From Candidatus Borkfalkia ceftriaxoniphila (GTDB lineage: Bacteria; Bacillota; Clostridia; Christensenellales; Borkfalkiaceae), in contig NZ_SDOZ01000002.1 in assembly GCF_004134775.1 (NCBI RefSeq), positions 1,586,005 to 1,650,004 on the forward strand: a stretch of DNA of 64,000 nucleotides, read 5' to 3'. The notes beneath the pieces were generated by a model. That model saw only the letters and a program-made list of their open reading frames with translations, did not search any database and had not been told where the DNA came from. A program made the translations under genes and the position numbers. Numbering within the stretch: position 1 is the stretch's first letter; each line of letters starts with the position of its first letter. Below, in pieces: positions 37,557 to 49,178 of the stretch.

Positions 37557-37897
37557 TCTTCGCAAAATTATTCGAGAAAAAACCGAATGAAAAGACGATC
37601 GCCAAGTTCTGGAACGAATTTCAGACGCGCAGCGATTTTTATCTGGACGTCATCGTGAAGGACGACGAGGACACCGACGATTATATTTTCGTCCGCTCCT
37701 GTATCAAGGACGGGCTGAAACGGTGCTGCATCGATGCCGAAGTCGCCTACGATTTTTCTTTCGATACCGAGAGCGAGCCCATGCGGTTCGTGTTTCATCA
37801 CGCGAACGATGCGTATTTAAAGCGCGTGGGGGAGAGCCTTGCAAAACAGTACCCCGCATCGCTCAAAGAAAAAATGCTGTTTCTGACAGCGGAATAA
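37553..37897 (+). CDS. Small conserved-looking protein coupled to ilvE
   Basis: 114 aa, TTG start overlapping the ilvE stop (TTGA). Mixed alpha/beta, soluble, with many charged residues (FWNEFQTRSDFYLDVIVKDD, EPMRFVFHHANDAYLKRVGE). No family is recognised. Coding is supported by codon use like the neighbours and the coupled start. The hairpin at 37908-37926 follows it. Confidence 0.6.
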   Translation: MIFAKLFEKKPNEKTIAKFWNEFQTRSDFYLDVIVKDDEDTDDYIFVRSCIKDGLKRCCIDAEVAYDFSFDTESEPMRFVFHHANDAYLKRVGESLAKQYPASLKEKMLFLTAE

Positions 37898-37907
37898 ATT
37901 TTATTAT

Positions 37908-37926
37908 CGCACCGATCTTCGGTGCG
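37908..37926 (+). terminator. Possible weak terminator or leader hairpin
   Basis: Stem CGCACCGA with TCGGTGCG (8 bp, 3-base loop), followed by GTATTTCT rather than a clean T-run. It lies between the small gene and recX. Confidence 0.4.
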
Positions 37927-37948
37927 GTATTTCTATTGAGGAGAAACT

Positions 37949-38569
37949 ATGTCCGAAATCACCGAAATTTCGCCGCAGGTCAAGGATAAAAACCGCTGCA
38001 ATATCTACGTGGACGGCAGTTTTTACTGCGGCATGAAACTGGAAACGGCAGTCAGGAGCCGCCTGAAAGTCGGGCAGCACGTGGAAAAAGCGTTTTTAGA
38101 CGAGATCCAGTTGGAAAACGAAAAGTCCGAGGCAATGGACCGCGCGCTCAATTTTTTGTCCGCGAGCATGAAGACGGGGCGGCAGGTGACGGACTATCTT
38201 AAAAAGAAGGGTTACGTGCCCGCCGTGTGCGAATACGTGCGCGAACGGCTGGAAGGCTACGGATATGTGGACGACGCCGAATACTGCCGCGCCTATCTCG
38301 CCTCCGCCTCCAAGACCAAGGGGCGCAGGCTTCTGGAAGCGGAACTGAAAAAGCGGGGCGCGAAAGCGGAGTGCGTCGAGGAGGCGCTCGCCTCGCTGGA
38401 AGGGGGCGCGGATTCCGCGTTCGCAGTCCTTTCCAAGTACATGAAAAACCGCGAATTTTCGCGGGAAAATCTGTCCAGAGGTTTTAAATACCTGATGGGC
38501 AAGGGGTTCGATTACGACGACGCGAGGGCCGCGCTCGAACGCCTCGGCGCGGAAACGGAGGAGGAATAG
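37949..38569 (+). CDS. recX: Regulatory protein RecX
   Basis: 206 aa, in the family range. Three-helix RecX repeats: ALNFLSASMKTGRQVTDYLKKKG, RLEGYGYVDDAEYCRAYL, KGRRLLEAELKKRG and FKYLMGKGFDYDDARAAL. Members bind RecA filaments and limit recombination. The ATG follows GAGGAGA. recA is not in the window; recX is 2 bases upstream of nnr, so the two are probably co-transcribed. Confidence 0.88.
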   Translation: MSEITEISPQVKDKNRCNIYVDGSFYCGMKLETAVRSRLKVGQHVEKAFLDEIQLENEKSEAMDRALNFLSASMKTGRQVTDYLKKKGYVPAVCEYVRERLEGYGYVDDAEYCRAYLASASKTKGRRLLEAELKKRGAKAECVEEALASLEGGADSAFAVLSKYMKNREFSRENLSRGFKYLMGKGFDYDDARAALERLGAETEEE

Positions 38570-38571
38570 CG

Positions 38572-40068
38572 ATGAGATACGTGCTGACGAACGCGGAAAT
38601 GCGCGCAGCGGACGAGTTTACCATGGAAAGCGGCGTATCTTCCCGCACGCTGATGGAGCGCGCGGGAAAGGCGGTCGCCAAACTTGCCGAAAAGGCGCTT
38701 TCTTATCTTTCCGAAAAGAGCGTCGCAGTAGTCTGCGGCAGCGGGAACAACGGCGGCGACGGGTATTGCGCCGCGCGTATTTTGGCGAAAAAAGGGTTCT
38801 CCGTCGTCGTGTTCGAGGCGTTTCCCCCCAAAACGGTGGAATGTCAACTGGAAAATGCGCGATGCAGGACGCCGCGGATCAATACTCTGAAAAAAGGTTA
38901 CGGGCTTGTCATAGACTGTCTGTACGGAACGGGTTTTCACGGAACGCTGAACGAACGGGCGGCGCAGATCGTCAAAGAGATCAACGAAAGCGGCGCGTTC
39001 GTGCTGGCGGCGGATATTCCGAGCGGGCTTGCCGGCGACAACGGCTTATGTGCGGGCGAGGCGGTGCGCGCCGATATGACGGCGGTCATCGGCGAGTTCA
39101 AGGCGGGGCACCTATTCAATGACGGGCCCGATCTCTGCGGCGAATTGCGCGTGTGCGATATCGGCATCGTTCTGCCCGAAAAAGATTATATGCGGATGTA
39201 CGCCCCGAAGGATCTTTGCGCGCTTTTTCCCAAACGGAAGAGCCGTTCGAATAAGGGCGATTACGGCCGCGTTGCGATTTTAGGCGGCAGCGAGCGCTAT
39301 TCGGGCGCGCCCCTTTTGGGCATGAGCGCGTTCAAAGCGGGGGCGGGCTATGTGCGCCTGTGCGTGCCCGACTGTATCTTTTCCCCGCTCATCGGAAAAT
39401 ATCCCGAAGCCATTCTGCAAAAAATGCCTTCCGCAAACGGCGTGCTCGCCTATGATGAGGCGGCGCTTTCGGAAATCGCCGCGCAGTCGGACAGCATCGC
39501 CGTCGGTATGGGCTGCTGCAAGGATCGGGAAATTTATCGCATCGTCCGCTATCTTCTCGAACATTTTACGGGTACGCTCGTACTCGACGCGGACGCGCTC
39601 AATTCGCTGGCGGAGTTCGGCGTGAACGCGCTCGAAAACAAGCGCTGCACGGTCATTCTGACGCCGCACGTCAAGGAATTTTCCAGGCTGTGCCAAACGA
39701 CGGTGCAGGAGGTTTGCGAAAACGGCGCGGCGCTCGCCCGCGCGTTCGCAAAAAGATACGGCGTGACGCTCATGCTCAAAAGCAACGCGACGCTGATAAG
39801 CGATCAAAGCCGCGCGGCGGTCAGCAGCGCGGGTTCTCCCGCCCTCGCCAAGGGCGGCAGCGGCGACGTGCTCGCGGGCCTGACGGCGGCGATCGCGGCG
39901 CGCACGGACGATACTCTCCTTGCGTGCGCCTGCGCGTCGTTCATTTTGGGCGAAAGCGCAATTTCTCTTTCCCAGACACTGGGCGAATACGGCGTGTGCG
40001 CTTCCGACCTCTTGCAGGAGATCCCTAAGACCGTCAAAAAATTAGAATCGCTCGCGCGTATAAAATAA
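38572..40068 (+). CDS. nnr: Bifunctional NAD(P)H-hydrate repair enzyme
   Basis: 498 aa fusion. The N-terminal epimerase (NnrE/YjeF_N, about 1-210) has [27 protein letters not shown] and AADIPSGL. The C-terminal ADP/ATP-dependent dehydratase (NnrD, ribokinase-like, about 220-498) has [40 protein letters not shown] and the [16 protein letters not shown] nucleotide site. Together they repair the damaged hydrates of NADH and NADPH. A GGAGGAA site lies in the recX end. Confidence 0.92.
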   Translation: MRYVLTNAEMRAADEFTMESGVSSRTLMERAGKAVAKLAEKALSYLSEKSVAVVCGSGNNGGDGYCAARILAKKGFSVVVFEAFPPKTVECQLENARCRTPRINTLKKGYGLVIDCLYGTGFHGTLNERAAQIVKEINESGAFVLAADIPSGLAGDNGLCAGEAVRADMTAVIGEFKAGHLFNDGPDLCGELRVCDIGIVLPEKDYMRMYAPKDLCALFPKRKSRSNKGDYGRVAILGGSERYSGAPLLGMSAFKAGAGYVRLCVPDCIFSPLIGKYPEAILQKMPSANGVLAYDEAALSEIAAQSDSIAVGMGCCKDREIYRIVRYLLEHFTGTLVLDADALNSLAEFGVNALENKRCTVILTPHVKEFSRLCQTTVQEVCENGAALARAFAKRYGVTLMLKSNATLISDQSRAAVSSAGSPALAKGGSGDVLAGLTAAIAARTDDTLLACACASFILGESAISLSQTLGEYGVCASDLLQEIPKTVKKLESLARIK

Positions 40069-40183
40069 GCGTTTCCTGTCAAAAATCGAGTACGGGCAAC
40101 TTTCCTCGAAATCATTCCGCGTGATTTCTACATATAATGGAAAAGAGGGGGAAGTACCCGAAAAAAATTTTGAGAGGTACGAA

Positions 40184-40534
40184 ATGGATATCAAAAGGGG
40201 AGAACTGTATTATGCCGATCTAAGTCCCGTAGTCGGCAGCGAGCAGGGCGGCGTAAGGCCGGTGCTCGTCGTGCAAAACGATATTGGCAACAAGTACTCC
40301 CCGACGATCATAGCGGCGGCCGTTACGAGCAAGATCAACAAAGCCAAACTTCCCACTCACATCGAACTTCCTTGCGCCAATTACGGATTGGCGAAGGACT
40401 CCGTCATTCTGCTCGAACAGATCCGCACCTTGGATAAGCGCCGCTTGAAAGAGCGCATCGGCGAACTCCCCGCCAAAACCATGCGCGACGTGGACAGCGC
40501 GCTTTTAATCAGTCTGGGATGCAAAGTCAATTAA
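40184..40534 (+). CDS. MazF/PemK-type endoribonuclease toxin
   Basis: 116 aa from ATG 40184 (site GAGAGG); a longer frame to 40121 overlaps a TATAAT at 40133-40138 and is rejected. MazF features: [21 protein letters not shown], the conserved RPVLVVQND with catalytic Arg, the [11 protein letters not shown] strand with its Thr, and [11 protein letters not shown]. The family cuts single-stranded mRNA at short motifs. It most resembles the NdoA branch of Bacillota. No antitoxin gene is present directly upstream, where nnr ends 115 bases away. Confidence 0.88.
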   Translation: MDIKRGELYYADLSPVVGSEQGGVRPVLVVQNDIGNKYSPTIIAAAVTSKINKAKLPTHIELPCANYGLAKDSVILLEQIRTLDKRRLKERIGELPAKTMRDVDSALLISLGCKVN

Positions 40535-40540
40535 ACGGGA

Positions 40541-40573
40541 AAAAACTACGGGACGCAAAATTTTGCGTCCCGT
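40541..40573 (-). terminator. Terminator for the CmpB-like gene (probably bidirectional)
   Basis: A perfect 13-bp inverted repeat (40548-40560 with 40561-40573). The minus strand ends in a run of T (GTAGTTTTTT); the plus strand has only GTTTCCTC, so it is a weaker stop for the toxin gene. Confidence 0.7.
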
Positions 40574-40577
40574 TTCC

Positions 40578-41321
40578 TCATTGTTTCTTGGTTTCGTCTT
40601 TTTTGTGTTCTTTGATCAGTTTCGGAAAAGCCTTCCCGAGACGGCTCTTTTCGATCTTTTGTTTCAAAGCGGCGACGCGCGCCTCGCTCTTGGCTGTGAT
40701 GCCGTACAGTTTTTCGCCGATGAAATCCGATCCCGCGCGCAGTTTTTTGTTGATGTTTTCCAGTTCGCGCATCTTCTTGCCGAGGCTCGTGACCTGCAAT
40801 ACGGTAAAGAAGAGATCGACGATAAACAGGGCGATCGCCGCCATCAGGAGCCAGAATCCCGCCTTGTACGGGATATGCGAAAAGACCGCCGCGATCGCGG
40901 GATGCAGTACGTACATGAGCAGAAGACACGCAAAGCCCCATAAAAGCGTCATTTCCAGACACACGTAACTCATCAGGTTGAAGCGCCTGTCGCCGTAATC
41001 CCACCATTTGCGGTGAAAGAATTTTTCCATGATAAATCCCGTAAAAAATTCCAGCGCGGAACATAAAAGCGCCGAGCACGCGAACACGGCGAGAAAATCC
41101 CACGACCGACCCTTTTGCAGCGGGGTGAGCGCGAGGAGAATACATACCGCGCCCGCGCCGTAGATGGGGCATAAAGGCCCGTTTAAAAAGCCGCGGTTGA
41201 CGAATTTTCCGTGTTTGACCGCCGCGAACACGACTTCGCTGCACCAGCCGATAAAGGAATATACGAAAAAATAGACGAACAGTTCGTACAGATCGAACGA
41301 GCCGAGAATGACATTATTCAT
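40578..41321 (-). CDS. CmpB-type membrane protein (putative ABC-transporter type IV)
   Basis: 247 aa from ATG 41321. Five or so TM helices, then a charged C-terminal coiled helix rich in Lys. The signatures SFIGWCSEVVFAAVKHGKFVNRG, FLNGPLCPIYGAG and the WWDYGDRRFNLMSYVCLE block identify the DUF1113/CmpB family of Bacillota, named as putative ABC type IV permease but of unproven function. The -10 TATAAT ends 9 bases before the start and there is no ribosome site, so the transcript has almost no leader. Confidence 0.8.
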   Translation of the reverse strand: MNNVILGSFDLYELFVYFFVYSFIGWCSEVVFAAVKHGKFVNRGFLNGPLCPIYGAGAVCILLALTPLQKGRSWDFLAVFACSALLCSALEFFTGFIMEKFFHRKWWDYGDRRFNLMSYVCLEMTLLWGFACLLLMYVLHPAIAAVFSHIPYKAGFWLLMAAIALFIVDLFFTVLQVTSLGKKMRELENINKKLRAGSDFIGEKLYGITAKSEARVAALKQKIEKSRLGKAFPKLIKEHKKDETKKQ

Positions 41322-41330
41322 GATAAAAAT

Positions 41331-41359
41331 ATTATAGCACGGCAAAAAGATATTTGCAA
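41331..41359 (-). promoter_or_regulatory. Promoter of the CmpB-like gene (near-leaderless)
   Basis: Minus strand TTGCAA (41359-41354), 17 bases, TATAAT (41336-41331); the start codon begins at 41321. Confidence 0.65.
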
Positions 41360-41417
41360 TAATTCCTGCTTATACTTTCTATTGAAAATTACAAGGTTTC
41401 GGCTTTTGCCTGCGCGC

Positions 41418-41447
41418 TTGACGGAGTGCGTGCGCGGCGTTTATAAT
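41418..41447 (+). promoter_or_regulatory. Promoter of purA-pyrG
   Basis: TTGACG (41418-41423), 18 bases, TATAAT (41442-41447). Confidence 0.75.
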
Positions 41448-41482
41448 AGGGAAGAAAGGAAAAAACAGCCAAAGGAGTATTT

Positions 41483-44360
<2,878 letters not shown>

Positions 44361-44388
44361 ATTTTTCTTGCAGGGCGCGCAAGAGTGT

Positions 44389-44417
44389 TTGACAAAGCGC
44401 GTTCCGCGCGGTAAAAT
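44389..44417 (+). promoter_or_regulatory. Promoter of the hydrogenase gene (near-leaderless)
   Basis: TTGACA (44389-44394), 17 bases, TAAAAT (44412-44417). The start codon follows 9 bases after the -10 box. Confidence 0.75.
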
Positions 44418-44426
44418 GGTGCAATC

Positions 44427-45935
44427 ATGGAAAGAGGATTATTGACACCCTTAAAGAAACTGAGAAGACAGGTGTTTGTCGAAGTGGCGCGCGTCGCTTT
44501 CGAGTCGGAAAACGACGTGAAGGACGCGATCGAGGCCATTCCCTATAAGATCACCCCGGGCGACAGACCGATCTACCGCGAAAGCATCTGGCGCGAGCGC
44601 GCCATCTGTTCGGAACGCGTGCGCCTTTCGATGGGGCTGTCGCTGCGCCCCGAGGACGTACCCGTGCATATCACGAGCGGACTGCGGGAAAGCGACATCG
44701 CGGACAAGTATTACGAACCGCCTCTGATGCAGGTCATTCCCTCCGCGTGCGCGGCGTGCGCGCCCAACCTTTACAAGGTCACGGATAACTGCCGCGGTTG
44801 CGTGGCGCATCCCTGTACGGAAGTGTGCCCCAAGGGCGCGGTTTCCATCGTGGACGGAAGATCGTTCATCGATCAGTCCAAGTGTATCAAGTGCGGGCGG
44901 TGCAAGGCCGTCTGCCCGTACGACGCCATCGCCCACCACACGCGCCCGTGCGCGGAAGCGTGCGGCGTGAAAGCCATCGAGAGCGACGATCTGGGCCGCG
45001 CCAAGATCAATAACGACAAGTGCGTATCCTGCGGCATGTGCATGGTCAGTTGTCCCTTTGGCGCGATCGCGGATAAATCGCAGATCTTTCAGTTGATACG
45101 CGCTTTGAAACGTGGCGACGAGATCATGGTGGAGATCGCGCCTGCATACGTGGGACAGTTCGGAGAAAAGGCGACGCCCGGGCGGATCAAAGCCGCGCTT
45201 TTGAAACTCGGGTTCCGGGACGTATTCGAAGTGGCACTCGGCGCGGATATGGGCGCGGTCACCGAGGCGCACCATTACGTGGAGGAAGTGGCGAGCGGAA
45301 AGCAGCCCTTTATGCTCACCTCGTGCTGTCCGTCCTGGGCGATGCTGGCAAAGCGTTATTTCCCCGAAACGGTGGACAAAATTTCCAATGCCCTGACGCC
45401 CATGGTGGCGACGGCGCGCACCATCAAGAAAAAACACCCCGCGGCGCGCGTGGTATTCGTGGGACCTTGCGCGGCGAAAAAGTTGGAGGCTTCCCGCCGC
45501 ACGGTGCGCAGCGACGTGGATTTCGTCATCACGTTCGAGGAACTTTCCGCCATTTTCGAGGCGAAAGGCATCGATTTCGAGCATTTCGACGAGGATGAAA
45601 AACTCAACGACGCGACGGGCGCGGGGCGCGGCTACGCGGTGGCGGGCGGCGTTGCCAACGCCATCGACAAGTGTATCCGCGAATATTATCCCGAAACCGA
45701 AGTCAAAATAGAGCACTGCGAGGGGCTGGAAGAATGCAGGAAGATGCTGCTCCTTGCCAAAATGGGCAAAAAGAACGGCTGCCTGATCGAGGGAATGGGC
45801 TGTCCCGGCGGCTGCGTCGCGGGCGCGGGCACCAATATTCCCATAGGCAAGGCGACCGCGCTCGTGCGTAAAATGGTGGAAGGTTCCGCAGAGGCCGTGC
45901 CGCCGAAAGAACTTGCCGACGTGAAACTGGATTAA
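44427..45935 (+). CDS. [FeFe] hydrogenase, group B type
   Basis: 502 aa. N-terminal unique region, then ferredoxin-like Cys clusters (CRGCVAHPCTEVCPKG, CIKCGRCKAVCPYD and CVSCGMCMVSCPFG), then the H-cluster domain with L1 TSCCPSW near residue 300, L2 GPCAAKK near 346 (Gly where catalytic group A has Met) and L3 GMGCPGGC near 458. The start MERGLLTPLKKLRR and the altered L2/L3 fit the poorly characterised monomeric group B. It likely handles H2 with ferredoxin in the cytoplasm. No maturation genes (hydEFG) are adjacent. ATG 44427 has no ribosome site. Confidence 0.88.
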   Translation: MERGLLTPLKKLRRQVFVEVARVAFESENDVKDAIEAIPYKITPGDRPIYRESIWRERAICSERVRLSMGLSLRPEDVPVHITSGLRESDIADKYYEPPLMQVIPSACAACAPNLYKVTDNCRGCVAHPCTEVCPKGAVSIVDGRSFIDQSKCIKCGRCKAVCPYDAIAHHTRPCAEACGVKAIESDDLGRAKINNDKCVSCGMCMVSCPFGAIADKSQIFQLIRALKRGDEIMVEIAPAYVGQFGEKATPGRIKAALLKLGFRDVFEVALGADMGAVTEAHHYVEEVASGKQPFMLTSCCPSWAMLAKRYFPETVDKISNALTPMVATARTIKKKHPAARVVFVGPCAAKKLEASRRTVRSDVDFVITFEELSAIFEAKGIDFEHFDEDEKLNDATGAGRGYAVAGGVANAIDKCIREYYPETEVKIEHCEGLEECRKMLLLAKMGKKNGCLIEGMGCPGGCVAGAGTNIPIGKATALVRKMVEGSAEAVPPKELADVKLD

Positions 45936-45940
45936 AAAAA

Positions 45941-45968
45941 GACCGTTCCGAAAGAACGGTCTTTTTTT
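45941..45968 (+). terminator. Bidirectional terminator after the hydrogenase
   Basis: Stem GACCGTTC (45941-45948) with GAACGGTC (45954-45961), loop CGAAA, T-run to 45968; the A-run at 45934-45940 gives a T-run on the minus strand for the convergent gene. Confidence 0.9.
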
Positions 45969-45971
45969 GAT

Positions 45972-46280
45972 TTACTTTTTCACGATGCCGATCAGGTTTT
46001 CGTAGGTGCCGGGGAAGAACAGGAAAATGACGATGAGCGCAAGGAGCGCGAGAAAGATGATCTGGAAAATGAAATTGCGCTTGGACATGGCTTCCAGCCC
46101 GACCACGCCCACCAAAAGGAGCGAGCCGTATGTACGCATGATCTCTAAAACGTTCATAAACGTTCCCTCGGGTATGAACTCGAAATTCGCGTTGAGGATG
46201 AGCAGCGCGTAGACGAGAACCATCACGACGGCGAGGATCTCGCCGATGATATCGAAGAATTTTTCGGTTTTCTTAAACAA
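45972..46280 (-). CDS. Small three-helix membrane protein
   Basis: 102 aa, TTG start at 46280 with a strong AGGAGGT site. Three TM helices (about 12-30, 48-66 and 72-92), with almost no soluble part. No family is recognised. It is a single-gene unit convergent with the hydrogenase. Confidence 0.65.
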   Translation of the reverse strand: MFKKTEKFFDIIGEILAVVMVLVYALLILNANFEFIPEGTFMNVLEIMRTYGSLLLVGVVGLEAMSKRNFIFQIIFLALLALIVIFLFFPGTYENLIGIVKK

Positions 46281-46407
46281 TTTTTTTACCTCCTGAATTG
46301 CCGCGCTTTTAAGCGGCTTTTCTTTATTTTAAATCACCGCGCCCGATTTGTCAACAATTCCGGACAAAAAGGCGCAAAGTTCGGCGACGTGCGGCATACA
46401 TTATTGT

Positions 46408-47460
46408 ATGGGAAAAAGATCGTCGTATATTTTCGGCTGGCTGCAAGCCGCCTTTATCATCATCGGCTCGGTGGTAGGCGCGGGGTTTATTTCGGGCGGC
46501 GAACTTGTCCGATTTTTTCCTACGTCCAACTATCTGCCCTATGTTTACGCCGCAGGCGTGCTTTTTTTCGCTTACTTCGCCCTCTTGCTCGCCTGCGGGA
46601 AAAAGTACGGCGGATTCGACGGCGTGCTATCCGCGCTCTTTCAAAAATTCGCGCCCGCCGTGCACGCGGTGTTCGGTTTGTGTTGTTTCGTCATATGCGC
46701 GACCATGCTCGCGGGGATAGACAGCGTGTTTTTCGAAGCGTTCGGCATCCCGAAGAGCGTGCCCGTCCTCTCCGCCGCCGTGCTTGCCGCCGTGTTTTTC
46801 ATCTGCCGCAAGGGCATCGGCGGCATCGGCAAGGTGAATTTCGTGCTCGTGCCCGTGATCCTCGTCTTTGTCGTCGCCTTCGCCTTTACCGAGAAGGGGG
46901 GAGAATACGACTTTACCATGGCGGACAATTCGCGCGGCTTGCTGTACACGCTGCTGTATGTGGGCATGAACGCCTTTCTCGCCGCGCCCGTCGTGTGCGA
47001 TCTGGGAAAGAGCGCGCCGCCGCTCCCCGTATCTTTGACGGCGTCCTTTTGCATCGCCTTTTGCGCCGCGCTTATTCTCGGCGTCATCTGTCGCGAGGGC
47101 GCCAACGCGCTGGGCGCGGATATGCCTCTTTTATACGTCGTGGGTAAGCGCGGAGCGGTGCTCGGAAAGGTGTTTTCCCTCGTGAGCCTGTGCGGCATCG
47201 TCACGACGCTGTTTTCTTCCTATTATCCGCTGCACGCCGCCACGGAGCATCAGAAGAAAAGAGAGTTGCTGCGCGTATTTCTGTGCCTGGGCGCGATCCT
47301 GCTCGCGCGCGTAGGGCTCAAAGGCATTATAGAAACCATTTATCCCGCGCTGGGCGCGTTCGGGCTGGTATTCGGCGTCTTTCTGGCAGTGCGGCTTTTC
47401 AAAGACCGCGAGCGCCTCGCATCACCGCGCAGGGCGAAAAGGAACGGGCACGCAAGGTAA
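46408..47460 (+). CDS. YkvI-family membrane transporter
   Basis: 350 aa from ATG 46408; the frame from 46348 adds 20 non-hydrophobic residues. Ten or so TM helices starting WLQAAFIIIGSVVGAGFISGGELVRFF, the glycine-rich opening of the YkvI group of the APC/amino-acid transporter fold (related to spore-germination permeases). The substrate is unknown. No clear ribosome site precedes the ATG, so the start is only likely. It ends in a 14-bp hairpin shared with the convergent ABC operon. Confidence 0.75.
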   Translation: MGKRSSYIFGWLQAAFIIIGSVVGAGFISGGELVRFFPTSNYLPYVYAAGVLFFAYFALLLACGKKYGGFDGVLSALFQKFAPAVHAVFGLCCFVICATMLAGIDSVFFEAFGIPKSVPVLSAAVLAAVFFICRKGIGGIGKVNFVLVPVILVFVVAFAFTEKGGEYDFTMADNSRGLLYTLLYVGMNAFLAAPVVCDLGKSAPPLPVSLTASFCIAFCAALILGVICREGANALGADMPLLYVVGKRGAVLGKVFSLVSLCGIVTTLFSSYYPLHAATEHQKKRELLRVFLCLGAILLARVGLKGIIETIYPALGAFGLVFGVFLAVRLFKDRERLASPRRAKRNGHAR

Positions 47461-47475
47461 GACCTTGCGTGCCCG
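47445..47475. terminator. Hairpin between convergent genes, weak T-run
   Basis: A perfect 14-bp stem (47445-47458 with 47462-47475, loop AAG) overlapping the stop of the YkvI-like gene. The T-runs on either side are poor (ATCTATATCTT on plus, GTTCCTTTT on minus). Confidence 0.5.
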
Positions 47476-47517
47476 CATCTATATCTTCGCGTTTCAAAAA
47501 ACGCGTTGTAAACGAGA

Positions 47518-48324
47518 TCAATACGTGCGCTTGATGACGATCTTTTCCAGCAGTACGACCATAAAGTACATGGCCGCGGCGAGTATGCACAGAATGAACG
47601 TCGCCGCCATCACGAGGTCTAGTTTGAAGACCTGGCCGCCGTACACGATGAGGTATCCGAGCCCCGCTTTGGAAACGATATATTCGCCCATGATCGAGCC
47701 GATCCACGCCATGCCGACGCTGATTTTCAGCATGCTGATGAACGCGGGCAGCGCGGAGGGAATGACGAGTTTCCGCAATATCTGAAATTTGGTAGCGCCC
47801 ATCGAGCGCAAAAGAAGCATCTTGTTTTTGTCGGTCGCCAGAAATCCCGCCAGCATATTCAGAATGACGACGATGATGCCGACGAGAATGGTCATGAATA
47901 CGATGGCTTTCGCACCCGTGCCGAACCACACGATGATGACGGGCCCGAGCGCGATCTTCGGCAGAGAGTTCAGAACCACGATGTACGGCTCTAAAACCTT
48001 GCGCACGGTGTCGCTCCACCATAGAAGCAGGGCGATGATCGTGCCCGCCACAACCGCCACGGCAAAGCCCAGAAGCGTTTCCCAGAGCGTCGTGCCGATG
48101 TGATAGAAAAGCGTGCCGTTCCGGTACAGATCGACGATGGCTTTCCAGATGCGCGACGGCGAACTGATGATGAAGGGATCGACGAGTTGAAAAGCCGCGA
48201 TGAGTTCCCATACCGAGAGAAAGATGACCAAAAGCCCGACGCGCGCGCACCAGACGGCGATGCGGGAGCGGCGGCGGCCTCTGAGATAGAGCAGATGTTC
48301 GCGGGAATAAGTTTCGTTTTTCAT
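47518..48324 (-). CDS. ABC importer permease (SsuC/TauC/ThiX type)
   Basis: 268 aa from ATG 48324, overlapping the ATPase stop (ATGA) with GGAAGGAG upstream. Six TM helices with the BPD_transp_1 EAA loop ATKFQILRKLVIPSALPAFISMLKISVGMAW. This family forms the channel for sulfonates, nitrate, thiamine precursors and similar small anions or aromatics. Last gene of the three-gene operon. Confidence 0.9.
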   Translation of the reverse strand: MKNETYSREHLLYLRGRRRSRIAVWCARVGLLVIFLSVWELIAAFQLVDPFIISSPSRIWKAIVDLYRNGTLFYHIGTTLWETLLGFAVAVVAGTIIALLLWWSDTVRKVLEPYIVVLNSLPKIALGPVIIVWFGTGAKAIVFMTILVGIIVVILNMLAGFLATDKNKMLLLRSMGATKFQILRKLVIPSALPAFISMLKISVGMAWIGSIMGEYIVSKAGLGYLIVYGGQVFKLDLVMAATFILCILAAAMYFMVVLLEKIVIKRTY

Positions 48325-49088
48325 ACGTTCAACTCCTTCCAAAGTTTTTCGAACCAGACGGAAAACTGCGGGGATTCGCGCCGCTTTAAGGGCGCGATCC
48401 CCTTAAAATCGATGTCGTGCACGAAGAGCACCGTGGCGGGCCGCTTGCTTAAAACGATGATGCGGTCGGCGAGCGAGATCGCCTCGCTGATGTCGTGCGT
48501 GACGAGGATAGCCGTCTTTTTTTCGCCTTTGATGATGGAATACACGTCGTTGCAGACGGACAGGCGGGTCTGGTAGTCGAGCGCCGAAAACGGCTCGTCG
48601 AGAAGGAGCAGTTCGGGCGCCGAGGCGAGCGTGCGGATGAGCGCCGCGCGCTGGCGCATGCCGCCCGATAACTGATCGGGATAGTGTTTCAAAAAATCGC
48701 CCAGCCCGTACTTGACGGCGAGCGAGAGGGCGCGTTCGCGGTTTTCCGCCGTGTCGGCCTTTCGGATCTCCAAAGGGAGCGTGATGTTCTTTTCGATGGT
48801 GCGCCAGGGGAACAACTCGTCTTTTTGCAGCATATAGCCGAAATTGTTATAGCGGCCGTCCGCCTTTTTGCCGTGAATGTAGATCTCGCCTCCCGAAGGC
48901 TTCAATAAATTGGCCGCCAGCGACAAAACGGTGGTCTTGCCGCAGCCCGAGGGACCGATGACGGCGATAAACTCGCCCGGATAAATGGAAAACGAGAGAT
49001 CTTGCGCGGCCAGCGTTTCTCCCTGCGGAGTATGGTAGTTCATGGTGACACCCTGAAACTCCAAAATTGCTTTTGTATTTTCGTTCAT
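48321..49088 (-). CDS. ABC importer ATPase (SsuB/TauB type)
   Basis: 255 aa from ATG 49088 (site AGAGG); a longer frame to 49145 is rejected. Walker A GPSGCGKTTVLSL, Q-loop MLQKDEL, signature LSGGMRQR, Walker B LLLLDEPFSALD, and the switch His in VTHDISEA. It powers the importer encoded on either side. Confidence 0.92.
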   Translation of the reverse strand: MNENTKAILEFQGVTMNYHTPQGETLAAQDLSFSIYPGEFIAVIGPSGCGKTTVLSLAANLLKPSGGEIYIHGKKADGRYNNFGYMLQKDELFPWRTIEKNITLPLEIRKADTAENRERALSLAVKYGLGDFLKHYPDQLSGGMRQRAALIRTLASAPELLLLDEPFSALDYQTRLSVCNDVYSIIKGEKKTAILVTHDISEAISLADRIIVLSKRPATVLFVHDIDFKGIAPLKRRESPQFSVWFEKLWKELNV

Positions 49089-49178
49089 AATAACCTCTGT
49101 AAAATGGGCGCGGGCGGCATGGTGCCGCCCGCGCGAAATATGCAAAGTCTCTTTTTTTGCGGGCGTATAAGATAGTCG

